Source of the DNA: Otis tarda
Lineage: Eukaryota > Chordata > Aves > Otidiformes > Otididae
Assembly (NCBI GenBank): GCA_026413225.1
Contig: CM048554.1
Location: 12,933,463 to 12,997,462, forward strand
Length of the DNA: 64,000 nt
Reading direction: 5' to 3'
Shown here one piece after another: positions 24,880-36,770 of this stretch. Within the stretch, counting starts at the first letter, position 1. Each line of letters starts with the position of its first letter. The notes below the pieces were generated by a model. That model was given only the letters and a program-made list of their open reading frames with translations, did not search any database and was not told the origin of the DNA. A program made the position numbers and the translations under genes.

Positions 24880-27800
24880 ATGGAAATGTCAGATGATGAT
24901 ATTAATACAGAAGAATACCCCACTGAAATTCATGATTATCTTGCAGCATTTGAAAAATCTCTTGGTTCTGTAGATGAGATGCTGAAGACAATGATGTCAG
25001 TTTCCAGGAGTGAGCTTCTCCAAAAGGTAAATAATATTCCTTTTGACAACCTTTTTGTTATTAATACAAGAATACCTGGGAACCTGAACTGAAATAAAAG
25101 GGTCTGTTAGGCTAGCCACTGCACAGAGGAATAACAAATATGATACCTAATATTTGAAAATCTGACATTTCTAAGATATTCAGACAGTCTTACAAGCTAA
25201 ACAATGAAACAGATGCTCCTCCAAGCTGAAAAGTGATGATCCCATCAGTGAGTCATTTAGGTAGAGGACATTCTAGCTTACTCCTGACCTTCCTTAAAGT
25301 GCATGCTGAGTGCTCTTTCATAACGGAGAGATCATTCATGTTTTTGTCCGAGACCTTTTCACAACAAACTTAATGGAACTTGGTATACCTGGAAGGATAT
25401 AAAGGTGAATTGCCAGCTGTGAGAACTGATCTGATTCTAGAAGTCTGGACTTGCAGAACCTGCTGCTTGACAAACTGAGCTGTCTCCTCTAGCTATGTTG
25501 TAAACACAAGTCCATAAAATGCGGGTTTTTTTCAGGGCATAAAGACAGAGCAAGGTACTGCCTGAAGACATCATATAAACCTCTCTATCTTTTAACATTT
25601 AAAACCTAACATGTACTTTATTCCTTTAGGACAAGAAAGAGCCAGCAGAAGGGAACTTCTTTATCCTCTGAGGATTTCTAACACAAATACATTATGAAGA
25701 AAAGTCTTGACAACACTGATCTTTTGACAGTATCCATGTTAGAACTAGTGAGCTGTACAGTGATGTTATCAGAGTTTCTGGAAATCCTGTAGCACTAAAA
25801 TAATAAATTGACTTTGACAGGGAAAAAAAACCCCTCGTTACCTTTATTCTTCCTTTGCTTTACAGCCCTAAGTATTCCAGCATGCGTTGAATACACAGTC
25901 TACCATGTGTAGTGTTAATGGCCCTTGATTGTATGTAGCATACTATATTCACATTTGAGTTTCTGCAATCTTAAGACTTTTTTTTTTTTCCCTTCCATTA
26001 ATAGCAACAACTATTTTGAATTCAGTTTCTGTGGAAAAAATAGGGAATTATTTCTGACTATGGGGACAGCAGTCGTAAGAGCTATGTGTCAAGAGATTTT
26101 TGTGCTTTTGGCCATATGGGACTCTGGCCTTTAACATCAGACTGGGAAAATGACGTGAATACTTGCAGAGGAGAGAATGGTTCTGTGATGGCATGGAAAT
26201 AAATAGGCATAGATATGATCTCAGTGAACTTGTAGTGCAAAAATGTGTTCATTCAGTGTCTATTTTTTTTTTAATAATACATTCACAATTATAAAATTTG
26301 CATATTAGTAAAATCTGTGCACATCTTGCTTAAAAATGTGCAAACGTGGTTGTTTTTTTTTTTTCATTCCAGTTAGAGCCTCTTGAGCAAGCAAAGCTGG
26401 ATTTGGTTTCGGTGTACACGTTAAATTCAATGTTCTGGGGTAAGTATGTGGCAGGAGGAAAAAGTCGCATTTATGATTGCCATTTGAACACCCTCTAGAC
26501 AGTTGCAAACATTAAATAATCATATTTCGTAGCCAAATAATTAGAAACTTGTAATTACCCATAGGACCCAAATTACTGCTATCCATAGGGTAAATGATGC
26601 TGAAACTCCAAATAAAAAATTGGTAATTAAAAAAGCTGACTTTTTACATGCATGAAGATGGTTTTTTCTGTTTTTCCCTGGCAACCTTTTCTGTCCTTTT
26701 AAGGACAGAAAGTTTAACCATGTTAGATTTTTTTTTGATTTTTTTTTTTTTTTAAGCTGCAGTATCTGATGATAATAGCTTGTCAGATACTTAACAATAC
26801 GGTTAACTCCAGTTCTTATTCATGGTTTTATATGGAAATGACAGTTTTCCTGTGTGACTGATTGATTGGGTCCTCAGTCATCACAGCCTTTCATTTAAAA
26901 AAAACCATGGTTTGTTTTTTTTCTTATAGTATACTTGGCTACACAGGGAATCAATCCAAAGGAACATCCAGTGAAACAAGAACTGGTAAGATTCTTACAC
27001 TGCATATACTGCAATATTTTACTTGCCCAGGAAAGTAACTCATATAGAAGTAAAATGATGTTTATATCTATGTTTAAAACTGCTATGTTGCCATAATAGC
27101 ACACATATGCTACCTGGTGTTATATGCCGTTCATATGCCCTGCTGGGCTCTCCAGATTAAGGAAGTAATATTTTTAGTCCCTAACAGTACTGTTTAAAGC
27201 AAAGCTGTAGAGTCTGCTGAAATTATAAAAGAACAAGATGATGAATGGTGTCATCTTTTCTTTTCTCCACCTTTGTTTGAGAATTGGATTGTGAACAGAG
27301 CAGCTTTTCACTTGTATCTGTTAAATGAAAAAATGTTACATGTCTGATAATAATTTATAACTTCCAGTATGACATTTTTTTCTTATAAATACTTGGAATC
27401 ATGTTAATCTCTGAGGCTGCCTTTTCTTACTTTTGTATGACTCTAAAAGTGTACTGTGGTTGATTTACTAGTGAAGACGGGAAAGAGCCCCCCTCCCCCT
27501 TCCAAGTCCTCCATTAATTCATTTTCTCAGCAGTAAAGAATCCAGTTCAGCAACAAAGCTAAAAGCTTTTTTGGCACCACTTGTATGTGTATTGTCCAGT
27601 AATTCTGCATTAGTGACATATTTACAACCTATAATAAATCTTTTAGGTTTGTCTTTATATTCCATTTAGATGCATGACTACAGTATAGAAGGCTGGCTAT
27701 CTTGAAAATTCTGCTGACTTAAAAAATCAAATCATTTAAGCTAAAGAAAAAATAGAAATCAAAACTTACAGCTACCTGGTTTAATTCCTGTATAAATGAA

Positions 27801-30108
27801 AATGTTAAATGTGGGCAATTGTAAAATACTTAGCTTAAATGTAATCCTTACATAACCAGTGGAACGGAAGATAGGACTGAAAAATGTGGAAAGCTAGCCT
27901 GAATAACAAGAATACTTCTATTTTTAATTTTGTGAGGTTTTCAGTAGTCTAGACTCTATCATATTAAAAAATGGAGCAGTTAATATTTCATGGGCTTTCA
28001 GACAGTTTCTTGTTCCTCTTACATTATAGTCTCAGAATATTGTGTTAATTTAGCGATACTAAAAAATAAATTTTATCTCCTCTGCTGTGGATATTTTATG
28101 CTGGTATTTTACTTAAGAATGACCAGTCATTTTAACTGAATAATGGGTGAATTATCATAGGCTAGACTTTTATCCAGTTCTCTTTCCCTTTTACAAGTAT
28201 CAAGGTGAATGAATGCACATTCCTTCCTTCCAAGAGCATTGTGATGTTCTTATTCATGTGGAAAGGGAATAGAAAAAGACTTGGTCTGATTGTTTTGTTT
28301 TTAGAATTGCTCTCCGTCTGTACATACAAGGAATACACTGAGATTCAAACTGTATTAATAAAACTCAGACTGAAGCTATCCGAGTTCATTTATTTTGTCA
28401 CGTTGACATTTGTCAGCTCCTTTTTCCCATGCTACATGTAGGTTTGCCATCTGTTCTCATTAGCCATCTCAGTCACCAAAGAAATATTACAGTCTATCAT
28501 GAATTCAGACCCTGTAAAGCTCTCCTCATTAAAGCTGTGTTTTTGATATGGAAAGAGCAGCCAACTTTTTGACACGTCAGTTGCTTATAATGGTTGCTGA
28601 AGAACTGACAATCAGTTCTGTAGTGTAGGTCTCTTAACTTTTGTTCCAGATTTAAAAAGCTGACAATGTGTGTCTGAGAAATGTGTGGCTTATGTAATAT
28701 CAATATTTATTTAGTTAGCAGTATCCATAAAAGCTCTGTTAGTCCACACTTATTATTTGCTTATGAGGTAGAGCAATATATATATATATGTATATGTTGC
28801 TTATGAGGTAGAGCGATATATATATATATATATGTATATATATGTTTCTGTTGTTTGTATTACAGTAACACCTAAAGGCCCTAGAGTTGCAGGCCATATT
28901 AGGCTAAATATGTAGACATGAAATCTATCAACCAAACTTTCATGTGTTTTACAGAATTATTGGAAGTATCCTCTCTAGTCAGTGAAGAGAAGCAGACACT
29001 TAACAGAGAGTAATTCCCATTTTAGAGGGGTTTAGTTACACTCTCAAAGTAACTTTCTTTATTGATTGCATAGTAGATGAGGATGAGTAGGGGCATAAAT
29101 GAGATTGTTAAGCTGGGATGGTACACTTAGGTGGGGCTGAATCCAAGCCATGCTTTATTCAAAAAAAGCTCTAGACACCAAATGACTATGGAAGGCTAAG
29201 ATGGCAAGAAAGTATCCCCTTGCTTTATGGAATGGCAGCGGAAGCAGACTTTTTTTGTAATTTATGACCAAAAAGGGAACTTCTGGTACAGCTGGAAATT
29301 TATCAGGCTGCCTTAAACAGGTTCATTGATAAGCCCCTTTGTCTGTTTCAGGATCTTAACCATAAGACTTCTGTGTAGTTGCATGTGTAGAGCTTGTAAC
29401 ATCTTTGATTTTGTGTAAGATGCTTTTTGGCTTTGCTTGGACATCCTGAATTTTCTTTTTCTTTTTTTTTTTTTTTTTTTGAGACAGTAGTCAGTATAAT
29501 TAATCTATAAATATGTCAAATATCTAAATAGTATTTTGCCATCTTTAAGTAGGCCAAACTCCAAACTGAGTTCAGCATTTTGTTTTCTAACTTCGCTTGC
29601 AAGAAGAATTCACATCTCACTGTAAATTAGATGTAGAATCTTCAACTCTGTAGGACTTTATGTTCCTATGATGGTGGATGTCATGCAAATACTAGTATGG
29701 CAGGTCCCTGTGATGGAAAAATTTGCTAAAGGGGAAGCCTCAAGTTTGCAAAGAGCCTGATATTTATGTATTTAAGTGATGCTATTTTTCTAGGTATTAT
29801 AGAAATGTACAGTGTGGAGAGCTTCTACTCATTGATTTTATTTTAGCAGCAATCTTGGGAGAATGGTGTGAAACATACTTACATACTTTTCCTTTTTTTT
29901 TTTCCTTTTTTTTTTTTCTTTTTTCCCGTAGGAGAGAATAAGAACATATATGAACAAGGTGAAAGAAATAGCAGACAAGAAAAAGGCATCCAAACTTGAT
30001 AAAGGAGCTGCTTCTAGATTTGTAAGAAATGCACTCTGGGAACCAAACGCCGAGAATGAACATACCTCAAAAACTCCTGCTAAAGGAAAAAAGAGAAAGA
30101 TGGACTAA
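24880..30108 (+). CDS. C1D: C1D nuclear receptor corepressor / exosome cofactor, complete, four coding exons
   Basis: Exons are 24880-25026 (49 codons, phase 0), 26373-26439 (ends phase 1), 26930-26985 and 29932-30108, with TAA at 30106-30108. The product is 148 residues; human C1D is about 141. Conserved blocks include [59 protein letters not shown] and [16 protein letters not shown]. These form the Sas10/Utp3/C1D domain (about residues 17-100). A lysine-rich tail (KGKKRKMD) is suited to nuclear localisation and RNA contact. The family binds the exosome nuclease EXOSC10/Rrp6 together with MTR4 in rRNA and snoRNA 3' processing, and is also reported as a DNA-PK activator and nuclear-receptor corepressor. 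The first ATG is the first codon of exon 2; a second ATG two codons on (MSDDD...) is an alternative start. All splice sites are canonical and no damage is seen. Confidence 0.97.
25027..26372 (+). other. C1D: C1D intron between coding exons 1 and 2
   Basis: About 1.35 kb, GTAAAT to a T-rich tract ending CATTCCAG. AT-rich; no mobile element recognised. Confidence 0.85.
26440..26929 (+). other. C1D: C1D intron between coding exons 2 and 3
   Basis: 490 bp, GTAAGT to TTCTTATAG. It contains a near-perfect palindrome of 11-bp arms at 26688-26711 (TTTCTGTCCTT / AAGGACAGAAA, 2-bp centre) and T-runs near 26730-26755. Confidence 0.85.
26986..29931 (+). other. C1D: C1D intron between coding exons 3 and 4
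   Basis: About 2.9 kb, GTAAGA to a long pyrimidine tract (29890-29927) ending CCCGTAG. It contains a duplicated AT-microsatellite unit (28757-28846) and a T-run at about 29457-29480. No protein feature or mobile element was recognised. Confidence 0.85.
28757..28846. repeat. Tandemly duplicated unit with (AT)n microsatellite
   Basis: TTGCTTATGAGGTAGAGC occurs at 28757 and again at 28797. Each copy is followed by an (AT)n run and TATGTATAT-type sequence; the second AT run is longer. It looks like a local duplication of about 40 bp followed by slippage, so copy length is probably polymorphic. Confidence 0.8.
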
Positions 30109-30625
30109 ATTTTTGTTACTCCTTATTTAAATTAGGGAAACCTAGAACTTATTTCAAAATGTGTTTTGCAAACTGTATGCATCTTGCAGAGGTGCTGAAT
30201 AGCAACATCTTGATTAAGTTATACTTAAAATTTTTACAGGATTGTATTTTGTCCAGAACACTTGTCACTGAGGTGATTGCATTAGCTGTGTATCTGAAAG
30301 TGCCATGTGATGCAACAGAAGTAACATTTCATTATTCAGATGATAATGACCTGACATAATGCTTGCTAGTAATAGATACTAGTGATGTTTTGCTCATGAT
30401 GCCTAGGAATTCAATTTTTTTTTACTGATGAATTAGTGACACTTTTTTATATGGCCTTAATCTCCTGAATATTAAAAAAAAAGTCTCAAACAATGCTATC
30501 CAGTCTGTGGTGTTTATGCAAGAGCTATGTTTACTTTCTCATTACATCATTGTGTAAAATGCTGTATTTGTGGAGTTCTGTATGGTTTATTCTCGTATTA
30601 AACTGTTTCATTTTCAGCTTCTGAA
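30109..30625 (+). other. C1D: 3' UTR of C1D with candidate poly(A) signals
   Basis: ATTAAA variants occur near 30469 and at 30597-30602. The second is followed by T/G-rich sequence and is the likelier end, giving a 3' UTR of about 0.5 kb. AATAAA at 31152-31157 could serve a longer form. Use is inferred. Confidence 0.5.
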
Positions 30626-33600
30626 CTTGGACGTATGCCATCTTCCCTTACTTCTGTTGCCTCTGAGAAATCCGTGCTTCAAGGGCCACAAACAAAACAG
30701 CCTGGATTCCATTCTAAGCCACTGTGTCTAGTCAATGGAAAAAAGATATCCCCAAAGAGCAATCTGTAGGGCCTAAAAAAGGAGCAGGCTGGGGACAGCA
30801 CATGCAGGAACTTGGTTGGAATTTTGGCTGCTGCGCTCATCTCTTGCTGCTGACACTCAGATAGGGAAATGTTGTCTGTAGTGGTGGTAGGAGCGTGGTC
30901 ATCTGTTGCGATTTCTCAAATCTTCATCAAGGAAACCATTCTCTGGTGCAGTAAAAACTACTGCTCTGTTTTGCAGCTATTCTATTTGTTTTCCACAAAA
31001 CATAAACCTTAGTCATTCAGGAGAGGAGGTGTGTTAGTTTCTTCAGAAAAGCCTCACCAATTCATTTTTCAATACACTGCAAAGCAAAACTCAATTATCA
31101 GCCCAAAAGCTGTTTAACAATTAGCAATAACCTAACTACTTATGAAAGAAAAATAAACAATTTAGTTCACAAAAATGCAGTTTTGGTAAATACCGTTAGA
31201 GTGAAAGACTAAGTGGTAAGAACAAACAAATCCAGTATACCTACAGTACTGCAAGCTGAATGATGTACAGCAGATGGTTACTGTCCTTACAGAGTTGTAC
31301 TGTAATGCAGAATATGGATTAAACTGAATTAGGTGCTAAAATGAAGATTCTCTTGACACTGACTATCTAAAAATATATGTATTTGAAAGCAGAAGTTCAA
31401 CATATTGAAAAGCTTATTAAGCTCAAATAATTGTTGCATATACCTAGAAACTTTCTCAGTGCTTGGTATGAATTTACACATTTTTGTTGATAATAATCTG
31501 TTTGAATAAATAGCAATTCCTTCAGTTCAACTAACAGGAGAACTCGCTGGTGTATGTGTTCACATAGGTACCTCAGATTTACAGGACTGCTTATATGAAT
31601 GTGCATGTCAAAGGCCCATAAACATTTGCCAGCAGAAAGCTAAAATGAGAATACTTTACGTCTACAGGTTAACACCATGATTATGCCAAACAAAAGAGCG
31701 ATTGGACTCAGGAGTCTTTTTTTGTTGTTGTTGTTGTTGTTGTTTTTTTGGTGCAATTAAGGTTAAAATTGCAAAAGACCCAACTGTGTTCTTGACCAAA
31801 GGCAGCAATACTTGTATAAAGCAGTTCTCTTGGTGTGCTTTGTAGGTTTGGATGGAGTTTATTTGGAAGTCTGTGTGTCCTGTCTTGTACCCCTTTCAAC
31901 CTGATACTGCAAATGACAGTTGTACTCTGTGTGGATGTAGAGGTCTGCATGTGCAGAGCATGAGGTTCAAAGTGTTAATCTCAAAAACATCAATTTAAAA
32001 AAAAAAGAAAAGGCCAGGTGTCCTATGAACTAATTGGAAAGACAATAGGATAGATGTGGTCTGAAGTGGCACAAGCCAGAGCACTTCACTATAGAGATTT
32101 TCTGGGAGATAACATCTTATACTTTGAGAGGCATTGTCTTGAGGAAATGGGTAGCTCAACTTGTATTTATGCATGGTGTTGTCAATTAAAAGGGAACTGA
32201 AGGACATTTCCATTACATGATTTTCCTCTTAAGCTTCAATTACAGCTTTTGTTTTAAAAGGATAATTTCTGAAAAGGATCATAATTCAGTGTCCGGTAAA
32301 GTACACAGGTTTCACTGGTAAATGTTTAAACAAGAATAATGCAAGGCTATTAGCTAAGACTTACTGAGGTGGAAGTACATCTGCTATAATTAATTATATA
32401 CAGGTATTTGGCATTTGTAACAGGGCAGTTTAAATAGATGTAACAAATGCAACTTTGTAAACTTTTTTTAAGTCTTGCATCATTCAGTATGGCTGTTCAC
32501 GGGAAAAAAAAGCCACAAATTCAGGCTAACACAAAACGACCCAAACAAACGCCCCACAAACTAAGAAGCATGGCCATATGCTTGTTATTCAGCCCTACTA
32601 GAAAGAGACTTGAAAGACAAGATCATGAATACTAAGTGTTTTTTATATCACTGAAGTGTTCTTGGAACATTTAGACTTCAGGATAGGTATTTAACTTTAC
32701 TGAGGTCTCAGATGTGGAATGACTTGACCAAACATTGTTTGTGAAAGTTCCTCCCTGGAAAAGCTACATGACCACTGGAATAAAAAATAACAACTTTTCT
32801 TCTTCAAAATAGGAGGCTGGCAAGAACAACACTGCAGTGGCTGTCTGCATAAATCTGTATGAGGCATAGTTTGTAGAATGATTCTACAGGGCCTGAAAGG
32901 GGAGAAAAACATCCGGAAGACTTCTAGTCCCATTGCTGTATGTGCCGAGTATGGTGCAGAAATACCAGTTCTGCATTAGCTAATGCCTCTCTCTCTGACA
33001 GAGCATTTACTGTGGCTGCTAACAAAACGAGAATCTTACTACAACTTACATTTCCACCTTTATAAATGCTAGCCATTGGTTGGGAAGTCAACACATCACT
33101 AGTGCTCATTTCTACTTCTTCAGTATTTTTATTGTTGAAGAACAGCATCCTCAAGAGTGGATGTTTTATTAAGTCATCTTATTTTTTCCTGGCCTTGAAA
33201 ATCAATACTAGCATGAAGCTTTGGAAAAAAAAGTATTAAATGTTGCAGTTTCATTTGAAATCTCCTCAAAACATAGTTACCTGGAATGATAAAAGTTAAA
33301 CAAACTTAATTCTCTCAGAATTAAGAATTTTCTTGGATTTTAGAGGGTAGACCAAAATTCACTTTTTAACTGTGGGGCTGGGACCATTACAAATGTAAAG
33401 GGAAATCCTAGTTTCCATAATAAGGGACATACTTTGCCCAGGGATTGATGAAGACCTTGTTCTGCAGCCCCAGAAGAAGAGACCTTCATTACCTGCGTTA
33501 AGGCTTCTGTCAGCTGTTGGTCACAGGAAGGCTTTCAGGAGTTGTGAACAGCAAACTCCAATCTTAACTGGAAACACAGGTGGAGCTATATTGGTGTAAG

Positions 33601-35880
33601 TGGCATTCTGGCATAGGGTTCTTTCTGGCAAGATCTCACTGCACTTTTGACTCCATTGATGCAGATCCCCTTCTACTGAAAGCAACTGCAAAACCCCCTT
33701 ACAACTAGGAAAAAAAAAAAAGAAAAACAAAAAACCAAAAAATGTTCCTCTGTATAATAACTACAAGCTGAGATATGTGCCAAGATAACCATTTAAAAAA
33801 AAAAAAAAAAAGAAAACTTGATCAGAATGTCATTTCTTTCTTCCATCAGACATGGCTGGCTAGTTATATATAGCTTTTTTAGAGAAAGTGTTAGGAAACA
33901 ATAGTTAACTATTTTTGATGTAAATCAGAAGTTGAAAAAAATTAACTTCAGCTAAAGAGTGACATCCAAATCAGAATAAAATTGGAGAAATTAACATGAG
34001 GCCTTCCAGAGATGTTCTGCTTCTCCAAAAGAATTTGACAAACTTCAAGTCAAAGAAACCTTCCGGCTTTGAGGGCCAAAATAATTGAAACTGGTTGCAT
34101 CGCAGATGTGGGCAGGTTATTCCTTTGTCATAAACTGAGATATAATGATGCCAAAACAACGCATTAGGTAAAAAATCCCCAACTATATATGTTTCTTAGT
34201 TAGAAGTTTTCTTGCCAGTGATTAAAAAGAAAAAAAGTGTTAGGCTACAGCACTTTAGGGGAAATAATACAGAAAGTAAATAATGCAAATTCTCATTTTG
34301 AAATAATATGTGACATATATTAGGAAAAAAATACATTAAAGTTCTGCAGTGTGAGAGTGCAATTTTTCTTTTTGCTAATTTGCTTTGAGTGATATTCCTT
34401 GCAGAGAGTTCCAGAAAATCCACATGAATGCTTTTGTTTTGCAAATCACTCTTAGCGTCCTTAGCATTAGTGGTAGTTTGTTATTTTTTTCTTCTATTTC
34501 TGCTTTCCAATATGATGTGCTTGTAATATTTTACTGATAGAACTAACAGTTTGCCTTTTTGCTGACTTTTAACTTTCCCTGTAGGAGAAGATTACAGATC
34601 TATGGAATACTCAGTGCTGGTGATGTAAGAAGCAGACCTTGAACTGCTCAGTTTTCATCAGCTGTACCAAAGGGAAAAGAGCAAAAGCTTGTTTTTACTA
34701 CTAAGCTGAGTGAATATGGCATGGAAATCTTGTAATGGCAAGGTATCAATTTTGTAAAGTGATATATTTCAAAGGGGATACTAAACTTGACTGTGAATAA
34801 AAAGCTTCATAAATGGAACATTTAAGAGGCTATCTTTTACTTTTCAGTGTAGGGTTGCCTTGACATGCATCATTTCAATTTGGCAGGCCCAGCAAATGGA
34901 TGGAAGCAATTCAGTATGATAATTCAGTATTGCCAAGAGGCTTCTTCTCAGTCTGGTGTGGACACATTCCATGGACAAATTTAAAGCCTAAATTAAGTGA
35001 TAGAAAATGGGTCTAATTCAGCACTATGTTGTTCCAGCTTTATATCAAGACAATCTTGATAACAAAGGCACCTAGACAGTATATTCAAAAAGTATATGAA
35101 CAACAAAATAATTTTCAAGCCAAGAATCACCTCAAATTCATGGTGATGTATCTTGCATAGCAATGATCTAGAATAGGCAGAAAAGAAACTCAGCTGTGCT
35201 TGCAAATAAACTCTTTTAAAGTAGTAATTCTAGGGGCAAGTTCTTAGCTGCTATTTATCAGAGGAGTCTGTTAAGGTAAATGAGCAGCTGCCGAGTTATG
35301 CAAGTGAAAAAGTTTTCTGAAAAAGTATTAGTCTTTGATATCCTCTCATTCAATATGAATGTTCATTTTCATGAATATGTTGTAGACTTTGTTTCCTAGA
35401 ATGTTTATTTTTTTGTCACTTGAGTGTTTTTTGGTCTCATGGGAACAAAGCAGTCCTTGTTTAAAGTTACTGTCCCCATGATTAAAAGGTGAGAAGGAGA
35501 AATGCCTACTAAAAAACACTGTCAGCTTGGATAGCATAAACAATCTTTTTAATTTGTTGCCCTGGGCTGACAAACCTTCTCTACAACTCACACATAAGAC
35601 AAAACATGTTTTCTCCTGCAAAGTTTCCATGGAGAGAGGGTTTCCCCAAGGCAGTTAATCTCATGGGGTGCTGTGCATGTATGTAAACATCACACATCCC
35701 CCTGCAAGTTATAGATCTCCTAAATGGCAGTAAGTTTTTTCTCTTGATGTATATCAGAATACAAAGTGCGTATTAGTGAAATGCTGTTGTTGGAGACTTA
35801 TAACATCACATGCTTAAATCTCAATTGCTTTAAGTCAGTAACTCTTTATTTCATTAGGGCCACAGTAGCAAAACACCAAG
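30626..35880. other. Intergenic, downstream of C1D
   Basis: AT-rich non-coding sequence with no recognisable gene. Noted items are a GTT repeat (31719-31746), A-runs near 33709-33740 and 33796-33811, a homeodomain-like TAATTAATTA word near 32387-32397, and a possible terminal exon at 34585-34820. Confidence 0.6.
31719..31746. repeat. (GTT)n microsatellite
   Basis: About six consecutive GTT units flanked by T-runs. Confidence 0.85.
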
Positions 35881-36770
35881 CATGACACCAAGCTGTGTGG
35901 TGCCGTCGACTCGCTGGAAGGGAGGGATGCCATCCAGAGGGACCTTGACAGGCTGGAGAGGTAGGCCCGTGCCAACCTCATGAAGTTCAACCAGGCCAAG
36001 TGCAAGGTCCTGCACCTGGGTCGTGGCAATCCCAGGCACAAATACAGGCTGGGCGGAGAATGGATTGAGAGCAGCCCTGAGGAGAAAGACTTGGGAGTGC
36101 TGGTGGACGAGAGGCTCAACATGAGCGGGCAATGCGCCCTTGCGGCCCAGAAGGCCAACCGCATCCTGGGCTGCATCAAGAGGAGCATGGCCAGCAGGTC
36201 GAGGGAGGTGATTCTGCCCCTCTACTCTGCCCTGGTGAGACCCCACCTGGAGTACTGCGTCCAGTTCTGGAGCCCCCAACACAAGAAGGACATGGACCAG
36301 TTGGAAAGGGTCCAGAGGAGGGCCACCAAGATGATCAGAGGGCTGGAGCACCTCTCCTATGAGGACAGGCTGAGAGAGTTGGGGCTGTTCAGCCTGGAGA
36401 AGAGGAGGCTCCGGGGAGACCTGATAGCGGTCTTCCAATACCTCAAGGGGGCCTACAGGAAAGATGGGGAGAAACTGTTCAGTAGGGCCTGTTGTGATAG
36501 GACAAGGGGTAATGGGTTTAAATTAGAAGGAGCTAGGTTTAGATTAGATATTAGAAAAAAATTTTTTACAATGAGAGTTGTAGAGCACTGGAACAGGTTG
36601 CCCAGAGAGGTGGTGGATGCCCCATCCCTGGAAGTGTTCAAGGCCAGGCTGGATGAGGCTCTGAGCAACGTGATCTAGTCAGGGATGTCCCTGCTCTTGC
36701 AGGGGGGTTGGACTAGATGACCTTTGAAGGTCCCTTCCAACTCTAACCATTCTATGATTCTATGATTCTA
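35881..36770 (+). mobile_element. CR1 LINE, 5'-truncated, 3' part of ORF2 and 3' UTR
   Basis: Similarity to CR1 ORF2 begins at about the DDTKL motif just after the reverse-transcriptase active site and runs to the end of the protein. Recognisable blocks are [60 protein letters not shown] and [20 protein letters not shown]. One in-frame stop, TAG at 35962-35964, replaces the usual Trp codon; downstream the frame is open from 35980 to the natural stop at 36676-36678. The 3' UTR ends in the CR1 octamer-type repeat (ATTCTATG, about 36749-36770). No target-site duplication is evident, as is normal for CR1. It lacks the N-terminal endonuclease and most of the RT, so it is dead. Good conservation suggests a fairly recent family member. 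Confidence 0.95.

Noticed and set aside
29457-29490. T-run followed by TTTTTGAGACAG, resembling the junction of a primate Alu
   Set aside because: Only about 12 bases match and no SINE body follows. Alu elements are absent from birds, so this is coincidence.
36453-36668. Minus-strand open frames across the CR1 at 35881-36770, including a 194-codon frame at 35854-36438
   Set aside because: They are antisense shadows of the CR1 ORF2 coding frame.
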